A stretch of 64,000 nt of DNA from Helopsaltes ochotensis (taxonomy: Eukaryota > Chordata > Aves > Passeriformes > Locustellidae), in NCBI GenBank assembly GCA_013400155.1, contig VXBM01001221.1:145620-209619 (forward strand). The letters run 5' to 3'. Below, one piece after another: positions 25,205-38,258 of this stretch. Below the pieces are notes generated by a model that was given only the letters and a program-made list of their open reading frames with translations, searched no databases and had not been told where the DNA came from. A program made the translations under genes and the position numbers. Numbering within the stretch: position 1 is the stretch's first letter; each line of letters starts with the position of its first letter.

Positions 25205-27674
25205 TTTTATAATTGGCAAGAAAATATAACCCAAAAAGAAATTTCCAATAATTACTTTATGTACAGTCTTACTCATCCAATGGACCTTGTTTAATTACTG
25301 CATTAATAATAAAGCTACACTTGGTTTTAATTTTTATTCTTGTGTATTTTGGTACAGTCAGTAATTCTACATCTGTATTAGCTGCCTAACCTACTTGTGA
25401 GAATAAAATAACCTATTGAGTACTTGGACAAAAAGCTATGTTTGCCATTTGGTCGATCCGTTTGAATCTGGAAGATTGAGGCAGTTTTTTCACTTTTGCT
25501 GTTTACTGCTAGTAGTCTTTGATGGGTACATAAATCAGGCAACACTATTTCAGCTTCCTAATTAGGGAACTGATGTTATTTAGGGGGAAAAGGTTGTAAA
25601 AGATTCAGTAAATTCTTTATTTTGCATGTCTCATTATTCACATGTCTTTGGTGGGAACTACTGTCAGTGCTCATGCATTTCATGCAGAATTATTGTAAAT
25701 AAGATTAGAGAGAAAGGAAAACAAATCATGTCCTCTTGTGTATGACAAGATCTTTAAGCAGGAATTTTCGATTTGATTGTCTTTTATGGAAGAATACAAA
25801 TCTCAAAAATTCCTACTAGGAAAACCTCACTTCTGTCTCAGGGAACACCTTGTGCACAAGTAGTTAATGGGTGGGATGATACTATTGGGAAAAAATACTA
25901 GATGTTTGACATGTTCTTATACTCTTCCCCCAGGCACATTTTGTTTATTGCTGGAAGAGAGTGTTCACTGACAGAGATGGATATTTTATTTTGACCCAGC
26001 TGTGTTATCCAAAGGGACAGTTGGCACCATTTCCCAGTCCTCTTATAAGGAAATTGCTGACCTATATTATTCCAACAACCTATCCTCTGTACACACCTCA
26101 GCATGTCAGTGGCCTTCTCCAAAACTGCTCATGCTTGGATGTTTTCATGAGATTGGTTTAGAAATTCCTTGTGAATGAGATATGCTATAAGATCACAAGA
26201 GCCTGGAAATTAGGCAAATCTTTTGGAAAAAGTATGAATATAGTTAAAATTGATCTAAAAATAAAATTCATCTTCATGCAAAACAAAATTCAAACAAAAA
26301 ATGGAAATATTTAATGGAAAATTTTATAATTAAAACTCATTTATTTCTGGGTGTAGAAAAAAATGTTGAGTTGGTATTAGTTTTCCGTTATGGTAGTTTG
26401 GATCCTGTCATTGGCAGCATTTCAACTTGAACAAAGATGGAAACTGCAAACTTCTTAGCAGCTTGTACCTCAAACCTTCTGAAAGTATTTTCTCCTCCAA
26501 CAAATATTGTAACAAAGGTAGTACCTTAGGGCCTTATGTTCAACCAGTCCAAATCAACATGCCAATCCTATGTGTTATCTGAAATTCACAAAGGTTTTCC
26601 TAAGAAAGCAAACTGTTGGATGTTTATTGGGACTACTGCAAGAAGCATTTGGAAGTATTTTAACTTGTTGAGTTGGCTGTTTGTCTGTCTTCATCTTTAT
26701 GTGGATTTTTTTTTCTCTTTGTCCCATCAGAAATCATCTGTTCAAAATAGGTTTTTTACGTTCTTATAAGTTGGTTTTTTTTATTATTATTATTTTGAAA
26801 TAATTCATAATCCATAAAAAATGTTGTTGTTGCCACTGATGACCTCCTCATTAACCAGAATTGGAGATGGAATGCACTGAAATGTTTCAGTGCTAATGAT
26901 GTTCAGAGTGTGGTTTTTGTAATAAGAGATTAATTATCAATTTTTGTCTGACTTCTCAAGATACATGCCACTGATAATGCCCGTGGATTAAGTAGGCAGT
27001 GCTCTTAATTCATCCTTAGATATGTGTTGTGCAGCATAATCTAAGTATTTTCAAATGCTGCAAATCTGCTCTAGTGAAATAAAAATAAGTTATATTGTCT
27101 ACTAACAAAATACACTGAAGATAATAAAAATGTGGAAGAACTGGAAATAAATACTTCAAAAATCTGTTTTAAGAGTAAGGGCATTTTTAATTTTAAAACA
27201 CAAGAAAGGCATTTTTAAAGTTAGGATTAACTTCTGCATGGTTGTCTCAATAGATTTCACTGGCATTAGAGTAAAAAAAAACAACTTAAACTTTCAAATA
27301 TTTATTACTTTAATTTTACTTGGTTCCTTGATTACAAATGTATGTGCCTTTCCTATCTTCCTTCCTTCTAATGGCAGCTGGATCATAGGTATTCCACAGA
27401 TCATGGTTGAGGTACAAATCTGTAATAGAGTTATAAGACTATTTTGAACTGGTAAAAATCCAAATTATTAGTAAGATATACAATCACAGTTCTAGCCACA
27501 TTAAGACACATTAAGAACATGTGTCCGGCTATGGGAAAAAATGAAAGTTGCATTAAAGAAGCATTTCTTCTCTGGTCTTAATATTTTCTTAATCTAATGG
27601 TATTTTTTTGACTTTGACATTCACTTGAGGGACTACACACCCTGTGAAACTACTATATTTAATGTTCAAGACTG

Positions 27675-27786
27675 GATTAAACCTGTTCTAGTGGGAGATG
27701 TCCCTGCCCATGGCAGGGAGGATTTGGACTAAATGATCTTTAAGGTCCCTTCTAAGCCCTTAACATTCCATTATTCTATGCTTCTG
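27675..27786 (+). mobile_element. CR1 LINE 3' tip
   Basis: Only the extreme 3' end of a CR1 is present in sense orientation. It shows 'gggagatgtccctgcccatg' followed by 'gcagggaggatttggactaa', then 'atgatctttaaggtccctt' and a tail 'attattctatgcttctgtga' that keeps the CR1 terminal attctatga-like octamers. It is a severely 5'-truncated insertion. Confidence 0.93.
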
Positions 27787-27970
27787 TGAAATTAAACCTT
27801 AGTTTGTATGGATTTCACATGAAGTTCAAAAAATGAAGATTATAGTGTAAATGTAGCATCAGCGTTCACTAAAGAAGTTTTTCTGCAACTATTTTGAACA
27901 TAAGATTGACAAGGGTATTTGTCTACATCTAGACAAATCTAGACAGGGAAAAACTGTAAGGAACAGTAAT

Positions 27971-28000
27971 ATTTTTTTTCTTTTTCTTTTTTTTTTTTTT
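27971..28000. repeat. Poly-T / pyrimidine tract
   Basis: T runs interrupted by single C over 30 bp, directly followed by 'acattaaaatgag'. It is a simple repeat with no exon evident downstream. Confidence 0.8.
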
Positions 28001-29060
28001 ACATTAAAATGAGAACTAAATCTAATCATGTCCCTCTAATAATTGATTATGCACTGAGCATTTGTAATACTTTCTAAAGAAATTATACACATTGTGAATA
28101 TACATTAAAGGACCAAAAATTGAATTGTGTATTGAATTAATCTCTTAAAACTGTACCATAGAAGTGCTGTTAGAAAGCAACTATATAGGTCTGCTGATAA
28201 AAAACAAATAAAACTGATTCCAGTTGTCTATATGAAATATCAAGGTGTCTGATGTAATAAAATATTCTCCCTTGAAGAAGGACTGTAGATTTACTCCCGA
28301 TTAACAGGAGGTGATAAGCCCCACTTTAGCCTTGTTTTCAAAGGTAATAAATACCACAGCTCCCTCCAAGGCAAAGTTGTATTTGAATCATACTCTGTCT
28401 AGTTTTAGAACATGTCACTCTGATATCTGATTTTTTTTTGTTTGTTTGTTTTATTTTTGTCTTTTCTGGATCACTTACATTTACTATACACTATTTTGGT
28501 TATTTTTCTCTTTTTTGATCTGAACTCTAACCCCCGTGTTGTATCTTCTTCTTTAAAAGATCAAGCTTAACAGTGGAAGCTGTGGATAATGTGTTAGTTG
28601 TGCTTGTTCTTTTATTATTTCTGGTTGAACTAAGGCATCTGAAATGAAAGGTCAGTGACACCTAACTGAAACATTGATTAAAGTGCTGAAAATAATTTCT
28701 GGACAGAGATGTTCCCTCTTAAAAATCAAGTGAACAGGCTGTCATTAAGCAGTCCTGTTCCATTCTTGTATCCGAACCATTTATTAACCCGCTAGCACTT
28801 TAAAATAAGTTATATAAGATTGAAATTTAGATTTAAGGAAACGCAGAGAGTTAGTTCTCTGTGACTTTGTCTAGTGCACAATCCATTTCATATACTGCAG
28901 TCAGACAGAATTTTATGAAGATGATCTCTTCAGCCAACAGAACTATCTGGACTAATATTGTTTTACTTATATTTAAATGTGGAGTTTAGTACATTTACAT
29001 GCTACAAAAATTGAATTTGTGTCCTTTCCAAAAATCATAAATGTGATCACTTTTTTTCCC

Positions 29061-29091
29061 CTCAAGGATTCCAGGAAATTCCATCCTTGAG
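29061..29091. repeat. 9-bp inverted repeat, 13-nt spacer
   Basis: The arms ctcaaggat (29061-29069) and atccttgag (29083-29091) are exact complements. The spacer contains ttccaggaaa, itself nearly palindromic and similar to a STAT-type TTCNNNGAA site. The functional meaning is unproven. Confidence 0.7.
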
Positions 29092-32000
29092 AGTAGTACT
29101 TGCTTAGTGCTTTTGGAAGACAACTTACTAGTTTCAAGTGTTCATTAAAGATAAAGTCAAATAATTACATCTAAGTACAGGGGAATCAAAGTATATTTTT
29201 GGGTTTTCTTTTTGCTTTGGAATTAAATTTATATACAACGATTATTTTACCATCTTCCTTATTTTTTTCCCAGCTAACTGGAAAACTGATATGCGGACAT
29301 AAGTTTTCTAGCTTAGATCTACATTTTCCAGTTTGACTTTGGATACAGAATTTTCTTTACAAAATCTCCTGAGAAACAGTATAGACATAGAGATAATTTT
29401 AGAATTTCTTTTCAGAAGTTCACTGACTTGTTTTAAATTCTTTTTGTTTCCAAGGGCTGCTTGGTTAGAATTCTATATTTTTCGATGATTTCATCTCCCT
29501 CACCCCACCCATTAACATTTACTGGTTTTATATGTTCTTGGTTATCTTTCTACCTAGAATATATTGTGTAAATGACAATGTTGGAAGGCCACAAAGATAT
29601 TATTTTATCATCCAATACTCTTCCTGGTTACGGTATCATCTTTTTTATTATTATTATTTTAATAATTTTCTTCTCCAGAGACAGTCTCCATTTTAATTTA
29701 CAGTTTGTGCTTGTCTCTACATGTAACTTATGCTGAGTTTTTTGATAGGAGTGCTAAACTACAGGTGTGTGAAATAGAATAATTTATGCTAGCTTATTGA
29801 AACGGGTTTTTCTGTAGGAGGTGGGCAAATGTATAAATCATTTCTGTTACAAAAACTTCCCGAGTCCATCAGAAATCTGTGAGGAAGGCATGTTCTCATA
29901 CCTGTTAAATAACCAAAACCTATAGAATGTGGTTCTCTCTTAAATGACAAAAAGCTATAGAGCCCATCTCATTCTCTGCCCTACCTTGCAAAAACTAGAT
30001 GGAGAGAGAGAGAGGGGTTTTTTTAACAACTTGCAGCATACTCATGGCGATAGAAACATCAAGTGTGAGATGCTGGTAGAATAGCTGGCAGATTTTAGAA
30101 GTCCTTATCACTCCACTGATTGTGTTAATCAGCAAAATATCTGTCTTTTAGTTATTATTAAAATCTCAAGCATTTTTTCATGTAATGCAGTGACTATTAT
30201 TTGTATTTTTTTTATTAATACTCTTTGGTTTCTTTCAGTTATTTAAATGTTTTAAAAAAATCTCCACATTGTCCAGAAATGGTGCCACAGTGTCTTCTCC
30301 TTTCAGTAATCGGTATCAATACCACATGGACTAAGTTCATTTTCTTCTCATCACTTCTTTACTCTTGTCAAATACCAGTTGTGAGTGGTACAGCAGCTTT
30401 CACTAGTATCTTTCACCACTATTCACAAAGCTAACATTGATGTATTTTCATTTGCTTATGCTCACTTGTGTGTCTGCCAGGATGAAGTACATTCATACAG
30501 TCTGTACGAGAGCTTTTTAATAAAATTAATGCAACATTCAACTGGGTCTTCCCTTAGGAAGGAACATTCCATAGGCAGTGGTGCAGCACAGAAGCTCTTT
30601 GGGATAGGAAAGAAGAGTTTCTGCCTCAGCTGAGATTTTCAGAGAGCCTCCAGTAGAAAGGCTGATGTTAAAAATATGAAATGAGAGAAAACTTCCATCA
30701 TAAATTAAAATCAGCCTCAGGCTGGGCAAAACCTTGAGATGATGTGCAGACAAATACTATCTCTGCTTTCCTGGTACTTGCTAATACATCAGAAATTCTC
30801 AAAAAGCAGCATGTGGAAACCTTCTCCCCAGCGCTGCAACAGCCCCTTTAAAAGTTGGCCCTCCAAAAAAGAGGGTGTCTCCCAATGGCTGTTGATTCCA
30901 GCATACCACAGCACACCATACTGATACCACAGGATGGCCGTGGCACAACCTCGGGGCACTGGGGAGGTAGCTAAGAAGCCCTTTATGAATATAGAGAACA
31001 GATTTTTTAGACATGAACAACAGAAGGAGCTATTCAATTGGCTGATCTGATCTGAGCTCATTAGCAACTGAAATGAAGGACTTCCTCAGATTAATTTTTA
31101 TTTCCAGTCAGGCATCATTCTTGATTTACAAATTCCTGGTTTGGATAGTTCCTGGCAGTGCTTGGCCAGTGGATCCAATGGCTAATTACTGGAAAATAAA
31201 AACTGGAAAATAATGGCCATTATGGAAACCAGCATGTGCTTTATTTTTTATTAAATTAACATTAGCTTACAGACATGGATTGGTTTTTTGTTGTTGTGTT
31301 TTCATCTTTTGATAATTTTACCAGATAGAATGCAGTACAATATTTTTTCATTGTTTAAATGGGGGAACAAAAAGTTGCAAGGGCATCAGAGACCCAAGTC
31401 AGTTGTAAAATAAAGCGGTAAAATAAGAAAATCTGGCCCAGCAAATATCACCAAATACTATGTGTGGTAACATTTGTTTAAGATTATTTCGTCTGAATCT
31501 CCTTAATTCTACGCACATTTTAACACTGCAGTTATAAACATGCCAGTATTAGCTAAATATATAAGATATTTTAATGAGAAGGCTAGAGGAGGGTTAAATG
31601 ACTGTCTAAACCAACTGAAAATCAAAATGAAATTGGAAAACCAAAATAGATTAACAGATTTTGTTTTGGATTTGAGGAATATAATTTTAGTTGCATCTTG
31701 TCCTTGACTGCCGTAGACTAGAACAGTCAAAATAGAACATGTAAAGATGACATTTTAAAAGAAGCTAAAACAAGAGAGTCTGTTTGGACTTGAAGCATTG
31801 CTTCCTCTTCTCCCTCTCCAGAAACCTGGGATAGAGTGTCTTAATATTGGCTGGTACTTAGGAATATAAACAACATATATATTAGAAATCATCCGGCTGT
31901 GAAGTTACATCTTACGTGAAAATCATCTTAGAGACTGTAAAATATTAGCAATATTTTGTTTTCTTATCAGATGTGACTTATAGTCTTACAAAGATCAGGG

Positions 32001-33023
32001 ATATTATAAAATCAAAGCCATGAAATGCTGTGTCAAGCATAAAATTAGGTTACTGGAATACTGTATTTTTTTAAAATTCATTATTTTTTATATTTTTATT
32101 TTATAAAATTCATCCTTTTTTCTGAAATTGAACTTTACTGCGCAATAATAATTTTCCACATAGATCATCAGTTCTTTGCGCTGCTACATTATTCCCTTAC
32201 TCTTCCCTCCCCAATCTCCCCAGTTAGTTACAGAGTCATTTTTTTTGCATATGAAGTCACATGGAAACTCTCTCTGGTGTTGTCCTCTGTCTAAGCTTTC
32301 TGTAATCTTAATTCACAAAATCCTCAGTGACAGTGCTTTGTGTTGCTTTGCTTTCCTTTTCTTTGCAGCGAGAGCATCTGGCATATTCAAGTGGCCTCAT
32401 GCATAAGCCAGGGACAGAAGATACCCTGGTCTCTCTCTCAGGCTTTGGTATTCATACAGCCCTGATTATGGTAGTTCAATCTGTTTACCCTCTCTAAAAA
32501 ATTTATACAAAATTCCTTTGAGATACAGAGGATGTACTGCTGTTCCTTTTTTATAGGTGTGTGCTGAAGCACCACCAAAATGCCTTTGATGCCTTTTGAA
32601 AAAAGATGGATTGTTTTTCCTTTTGCTTAATATGACATTCAACACTTAGATCTCTGAAGTCAAGACTCAAATGAAACCCTGCTAATTCCAATTGATCCTT
32701 AATGACTGGCTGGGAAGTTGTGTGACAGAGAAATTGATGTGGCTGATGGCCCCATCTGGTTTGGTAAAAGCTTGTAGTCTAGATTATTTCAGCTCTGTCC
32801 TCATCAGTCTGCCTCACTCTCTGGCTGGGACAAAATGTGAGTTATCATTAGACAGAACTTCCTATATAAGAGCTGCTCTGACTTTAAATAATAGCTTTCC
32901 AGGCTGTGTATTTCCTTATGGTCTCCTCTCTTATATTTTGACCTTCATTTTCTTGATGGACTGAGATCTGGCTCCTTAATGGTGCACTGGACCATAGCCA
33001 GATTTTATTTTCCCTATTTCCTC

Positions 33024-33050
33024 TTTTTTTCTTTTTTTTTTTTTTTTTTT
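33024..33050. repeat. Poly-T tract
   Basis: 27 bp of T with a single C, followed by 'cagtttttctagc'. It resembles a polypyrimidine tract plus AG, but the downstream sequence has stops in all frames within a short distance and no recognisable exon. Confidence 0.8.
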
Positions 33051-35740
33051 CAGTTTTTCTAGCTAATAAAACTATTAGAATTTGAGTGAAATTCTGCTCA
33101 TTAGAGCACAGGTGACTTAAGGAGATGTTTTATACTGTTCAAGAGATGTTTCACTAAATCTCTTAAATTTTGCAAAGTTAAGCTTTGAAATACTTAAAAC
33201 AATTCGGGAGCATGTATCTTTCCCAAGACCAAGTAGGAGTCTTCTGTCATATTTCAAATTTTCCACCAAGATTTTGTCTTTTTCCTGTTTTATGAATCCT
33301 TACCTGAAATGTTGTATACGGAATAAAAACTACCAGTATATTAATTTGTTTTTCATTGCAAGGAAAGGATTCGTACAAGATGGGATACTGAAAATAAATT
33401 ACCTCTCACCAAACACAATTTTTGAGTCCCTGAAGGTTCTGAAATATAGGTCAATATTTTCTCCTCAATTTCACACTTCAGTTTTCCTAACACTACCTAT
33501 TAAGAGTGAATTAGGGTGAATTGCAAAGAATTTAGTAAAAAATAGCATGAAAATGTGAAAATACGTATAGGTTTTGTAAAAAATGCTTCTACTTTGAGAA
33601 TTTGAACCTTTAGCATGCCTTATATGTCCTTTATGAAGAAAAAAAAAATTGAAGTTGTTTTAGAATGAATGGCAACTCTTAAGTTTTTGATGTTTCTTGT
33701 TTTGAAGAAAACAAAGCAAAATGTACAATTAGGATTTGTGTTAATTACTTAATATGGTTGAATTATAACTGTTTAGTTTTTAATTTATGTGGATTCATTT
33801 CTTAATCTTAACAGCGAAGAACTTTCATGGGGGGAAATTTTTTCAAAAAGGGATTTGGATTATAAATATTCTCTTATATGCTCAGTTTACCCTTCCACAG
33901 TACTAAGTACTCACTTTTATGTTGATACACAAGATCTGACTTTCAGTCTGACTATAATTATTTAATTTGTAGCAAGAGTAAGAGAGGGTAAGAAATATTT
34001 ATCTGAGTGCCTGAAGGAAACCTGAGTATCTGTTTGCAGTAGGCAGAGTCCAGAGTGAAATGGTTGTTAGAGAGTTAAAAGGGTAAATGGGAGATATAGG
34101 AATCCTGTGTGTGTAGTAGGGAAAGCATGAAAGTTGTCATGGCTGGTTTAAGACTTACAGCCCACTTCCCCCTAAGCCTGAAGATCATGTTCTTATTTTC
34201 AGGAGTAGCAAGGGTTCAAATGCATGCAATTTTTTTTCATGACTCTTGCTCTACTTGTGAGAGAGCTCTCAAAATTGGATTTTGAATGTTCTAGCCCAAT
34301 CTTTGCAGTTAAGCCAACAGTCCTCTTAAATTATCAAATAATGCAAAGAATTATCAGATTCATACATAATTTATGGAATATATCATTAGCCAGACATATG
34401 TGTTTTCCTGTAGAGGTTAATCTGTCTGTTATATGAATCAAATTTATTTCATATAAATAATATTTTTTGTTGCTACATAGGAGCCTATTTATTCATTCTA
34501 AAGATAATTATCAGAGTTGTTGAAGTAAATATTAAGTGCCTATTTGGTATGTTTAGGAAAAAGGAAAAAAATTCAGATTGTTCTGAGTTTTAATCAGTTT
34601 CAATGTTAAGAGTTAATATAAATAAAACATTGTAATGTTATGTTTTATGCTCAGGTAGTATCTCTCTTGCATTTTCAATGGTTTTCCCTTTTCCAAGCTT
34701 CTGGATGAGAACCCAAACTCTGCTAGAGGTCAGCCTGGTGCAGGAGATACCAGTAGATAAAACAGATGGATGTATTTTACCTGAAATGAGGAGTTATCTT
34801 TCTTGTTCGTGTGTGTGTATTTATCTCTACAGTCATTATAGCTACTGGTAGCAGCAATAAATCTTTTCAGAGAAATCATCTAGCTGAGAAAAACAGAGAG
34901 AAGTGAGAAAAACCAGTGCCCCCACACCTAGAAATTTGCTTATATAGCTCATGTCAGAAAAATAGTTTGGACATTTAAGTATCTACTGCTTATTTAAAAC
35001 AATCACTTAAGAGTTTTGCTGAATTTAGACTTCAGAAAGAGTGAGTAAAACAGCTCTTACCTGTGGTCTTTCACTTAGTTTTAGAAAATCAAGTTTTACA
35101 AGGAAAAGGAAATGCTTTAAGAGGCATTTCTTTGAGGGGTAATAATGCTAATAAGATGCTATTGACTGTAGGACCATTACTTTTTTTGTAGAATAGGCAG
35201 AATTGTGGGTTTCTGAATGCAGAAAAAAGTATGACTTATATGTATGCAAGAGCACAGAAGAGAGAACAATACCAGATGTAATTTTGAGAAATAAGGTTTG
35301 CATAAGGTCTCGGTTCACAATGTTTGCAGGTGGTGTGGCAAGGGCAAAGTAAATTATTTAGATATCCCAAGGTGAGGAAAGGACCCACATTTGTATCAGA
35401 ATGCTTGTCATAGTGGACAGAAAACGCAACAAAGGAAAAGGATTCACTCTCTCTTCGAATGCAAGACAGTCTAAGTATGAAAAAGAAGTACAATAATGGC
35501 TAGGAGGGAAAAGGCACTGAAAAGAAGAAAATGTTTTTGAGTGAGTGAGGAACAGCTATAAAAATACAGAACCTAAAAAGTATAAGGGTTTTCTAAATTT
35601 ATTATGACAAATTTCAATGATAAAATGTGATATTATGAAGAGGAAACAGGAATCTAATATGATGTTGGACTCAGTAGCAGAGGCAAAATACCAAGAAAAA
35701 AAAAAAAGAAAATTCTGAAAATTGTAACCCTTGAATGAAT

Positions 35741-35767
35741 ACTATTAGTACTACTACTGCTACTAAA
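35741..35767. repeat. Degenerate (TAC)n microsatellite
   Basis: A short imperfect trinucleotide repeat reading tactattagtactactactg and then ctacta. Its small size means low expected variability. Confidence 0.65.
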
Positions 35768-36261
35768 GGTAAATTAATTTTAAAAATTCCTCCAAATCAT
35801 AGATGTCCGTTACTAATTTTGCAAACCAGGTATCTGAAACACCAGCCAACAGTAAATAGAATGGCTTTTAAAATAGGAGCTGGTCAGAAAATGACGAAAC
35901 CAGTTCAGGATTGTAACATTGTGCTGTTAGACTGTAGTAATTAAGAGAGTGCTAGCTATTGAGATTTCACCCACTTAATGTTTTGTCCTTTCTTGAGGAC
36001 ATAATAGTATAATTTCATTATCTCAGAGTGCTGATTACTGGACTGATTAAAATTAGCCAGGATAGTCACAACTGAAATTTGTACTTGTTTAGCCTTATAT
36101 TGAGAACCTGTAAGGGTTCTCCAGGAGAATCTAAACTCAGTCTCTGTGTGGTGCAGATTGTGAAAACATTTGTGATGAGCTCAGGCTGCAGCTGGCAGCT
36201 TGATGTTGACTCAATTTCCAGTCTTGAGTTATAGGTTTTATACACCTCCACCTAACTTGAG

Positions 36262-37118
36262 TATAATTTATAGAAACAAAGAATGTGCTGAGTTGGAAGG
36301 GACCTACAAGGATCATCAAAGTTCAACTCCTGGCCCTAGAAAGGACCATCCCCAAGAGTCACACCATGTGCCTGAAAGTGTTGCCCAGAAATGCTCCTTG
36401 AACACTCTCACTATTTCTACTGTGACCACTTCTCTGGGGAGCCTGTTCAGTTCCCAAACACTCTCTGTGTGGACAAACCTTTTCCTGGTACCCAACCTAA
36501 ACCCTCCTTGACTCAGCTTCATGCCATTTCCATGAGTCCTGTCGTGAGTGAAGAAATCAGTGTCTGCCCCTCATTTTCCCCTCACAGGGAAGTTGTAGGC
36601 TGCAATGAGATCTCTCCTCAGTCTCCTCTCCAGGCTGAACAGACTAAATTACCTCAATCACTCCTCATATGGCTTCCCCTCCAGACCTTTCACCACTTTA
36701 TGGCCCTCCTTTCAACACTCTCTAATAGTTTAATATTTTTTTTATACTGTGGCACCCAAACCTGCGCCCAGCACTGGAGGGGAGATCGCCCCAGCTCAGA
36801 GCAGAATGGGACAATCCCCTTCCTTGCCCACTTGGCCATGCTGTGCCTGATGTCCCTCAGGACATGCTTGGCTCTCCTGGTTGCCAGGGCACTGCTGGCT
36901 CATGTTCAACTTGCCATCAACCAGGACCCCCAGGTCCCTTTCAGCAGGGCTGCTTTCCGGCCTCTCAGTCCCCAGTCCATACACAAAACCAAATGCAGAA
37001 TATGGAGCTTACCCTTGTTAAACTTCCTACAGTTGGTGATTGTCCATCTCTGATTTGTCCAGGTCCCTCTGCAGCGCCTCTCTGCCCAAGGGAGGCTCTG
37101 TGTTTCATCATATCAACA
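36262..37118 (-). mobile_element. CR1 LINE fragment, antisense
   Basis: The CR1 3' end lies at the left ('gaatgtgctgagttggaagg' then 'gacctacaaggatcatcaaa', 36282-36320), and the element runs rightward into the end of the reverse-transcriptase ORF read on the minus strand. Typical antisense CR1 segments are 'tttatggccctcctttcaac' (36698 on), 'tgctggctcatgttcaactt' (about 36893 on), 'aaccaggacccccaggtccc' (about 36919 on) and 'gtccaggtccctctgcagcg' (about 37057 on). It is about 860 bp, 5'-truncated and relatively well preserved for this window. The 220-codon plus-strand open frame over it is the antisense of the repeat and not a gene. Confidence 0.95.
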
Positions 37119-38224
37119 ATTGCAGAAATACACTAAATATTTGAATGAAAGTTTGAATGCATATAATTTGAGTAATTTAAAATGGTATATATATTCATGC
37201 ATTATGTGATTTTCAACTGAGATAAGATTAATCATTTTACAGGTGAAATATGTCTATTGAAAAGAATGGACAGAATGAAAGACAATAAATGTTGACAAAT
37301 AAATGGGAAGCAAGATATTGGAGTATTAAAATTTTTTAGTCAAAAACTGTATAATATTTCAGATTCTTCTCAGTCTCCTACTCCTTTTAACTAAGAGGAA
37401 ATGTATATTGACAGAAGAAGAGATTCATAGACTAGCCTGGAGCAAAATGTTCTTATTTTTCTGAATCTTCCACTGCATTTGAGAAGATGGCCAGTAGTAT
37501 GGTTTACATTTTTCTGACATCTCTGCTTTTCTCTTTTGCCTAAAGCAGAGTAAAAGTGTAGGCAAGAAGGAACTGTAGAATCCTCCTTTCAAAAAATGCT
37601 GAAGGCCTGCTGCTTCTCAAAGTGGATTTTTTCAAAGGACAATTAAGAGTTTCTGACTCCCAACTAAAATCTTATTTAAACCTGAATCAAGATTTAACCT
37701 AGAAGTTTTGAGTCTTCTCTTTTAAGTGTATGAGAGGTCTACTTAATGGTGTGAAACAGACTTCCATTTCTTTAAAATAGTAGATATAGATATATTTTCA
37801 TATAGATAAAAGTATTATAAAAGAGCTTCATTAAACAAGTCAGTTACACAATATTACTGACACACAGGAGAACTCAGAAGTTGCTGATAATCCTGACATC
37901 ATGATTAACAGAAATTTACATTTTTTTTTTTCTTTACAGAATAGCTGTTTTCTTTTTGTTTAAAAAGATGTCAAATACTTCACATGAGCTATATGATTGA
38001 AGCAGATGTACTGAGAGGATACAGAAGAGTATTACAAAGAAATTAAAATAAATAAAAATGAAATTACATCTATATTAATTTTTATTATTGTAGTTAGGAG
38101 TTGTACATTTTTGGCATTTCAGACTTGTGTCAAGTACAAAACCTTGTGTTCCAAGATTTGTAAGGATGGTGTGGGGAAAATACTTCACATCTAGTTTCTA
38201 AAGGAGATTAAAATCTCTGTGCAT

Positions 38225-38258
38225 ACAAAAAAACCCAACCCAAAACTTAACAAAACCA
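38225..38258 (+). repeat. Short A/C-rich low-complexity tract
   Basis: Sequence of the aaaaaaacccaacccaaaac type, matching the composition of the larger A/C blocks in this window. Confidence 0.75.

Larger units (their letters stand above)
14258..27674. other. Long repeat-poor noncoding stretch
   Basis: No gene and no clear transposon are visible across 13.4 kb. Open frames are at most about 130 codons and unrecognisable. The stretch holds low-complexity tracts (listed separately), a perfect inverted repeat at 15.14 kb, an AT-rich cruciform-prone block at 21.93 kb and a GC-richer patch at 17.59-17.94 kb. Several segments look compositionally complex and could be conserved noncoding elements (see findings). 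The lack of CR1 over such a length is compatible with a selectively constrained gene desert or intron. Confidence 0.5.
27787..36261. other. Noncoding DNA, one possible old CR1 scrap
   Basis: No gene is supported. Contents I can name are pyrimidine tracts at 27971-28000 and 33024-33050, a 9-bp inverted repeat at 29061-29091, a possible very short antisense CR1 remnant near 29.56-29.64 kb and an unclassified GC-richer patch at about 30.8-31.0 kb. Open frames are short and unrecognisable. Confidence 0.5.

Noticed and set aside
25082..25294. Gly/Phe-rich and Lys/Pro-rich open frames at 25 kb
   Set aside because: Same cause: the A/C-rich block read on either strand.
33000..33070. Polypyrimidine tract plus cag resembling a 3' splice site
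   Set aside because: All frames meet stop codons soon afterwards and no donor site or coding match supports an exon.
36391..37053. 220-codon plus-strand open frame, the longest gap-free frame in the window
   Set aside because: It lies on the antisense strand of a CR1 copy. CR1 antisense often stays open by chance, and the translation matches no protein family.
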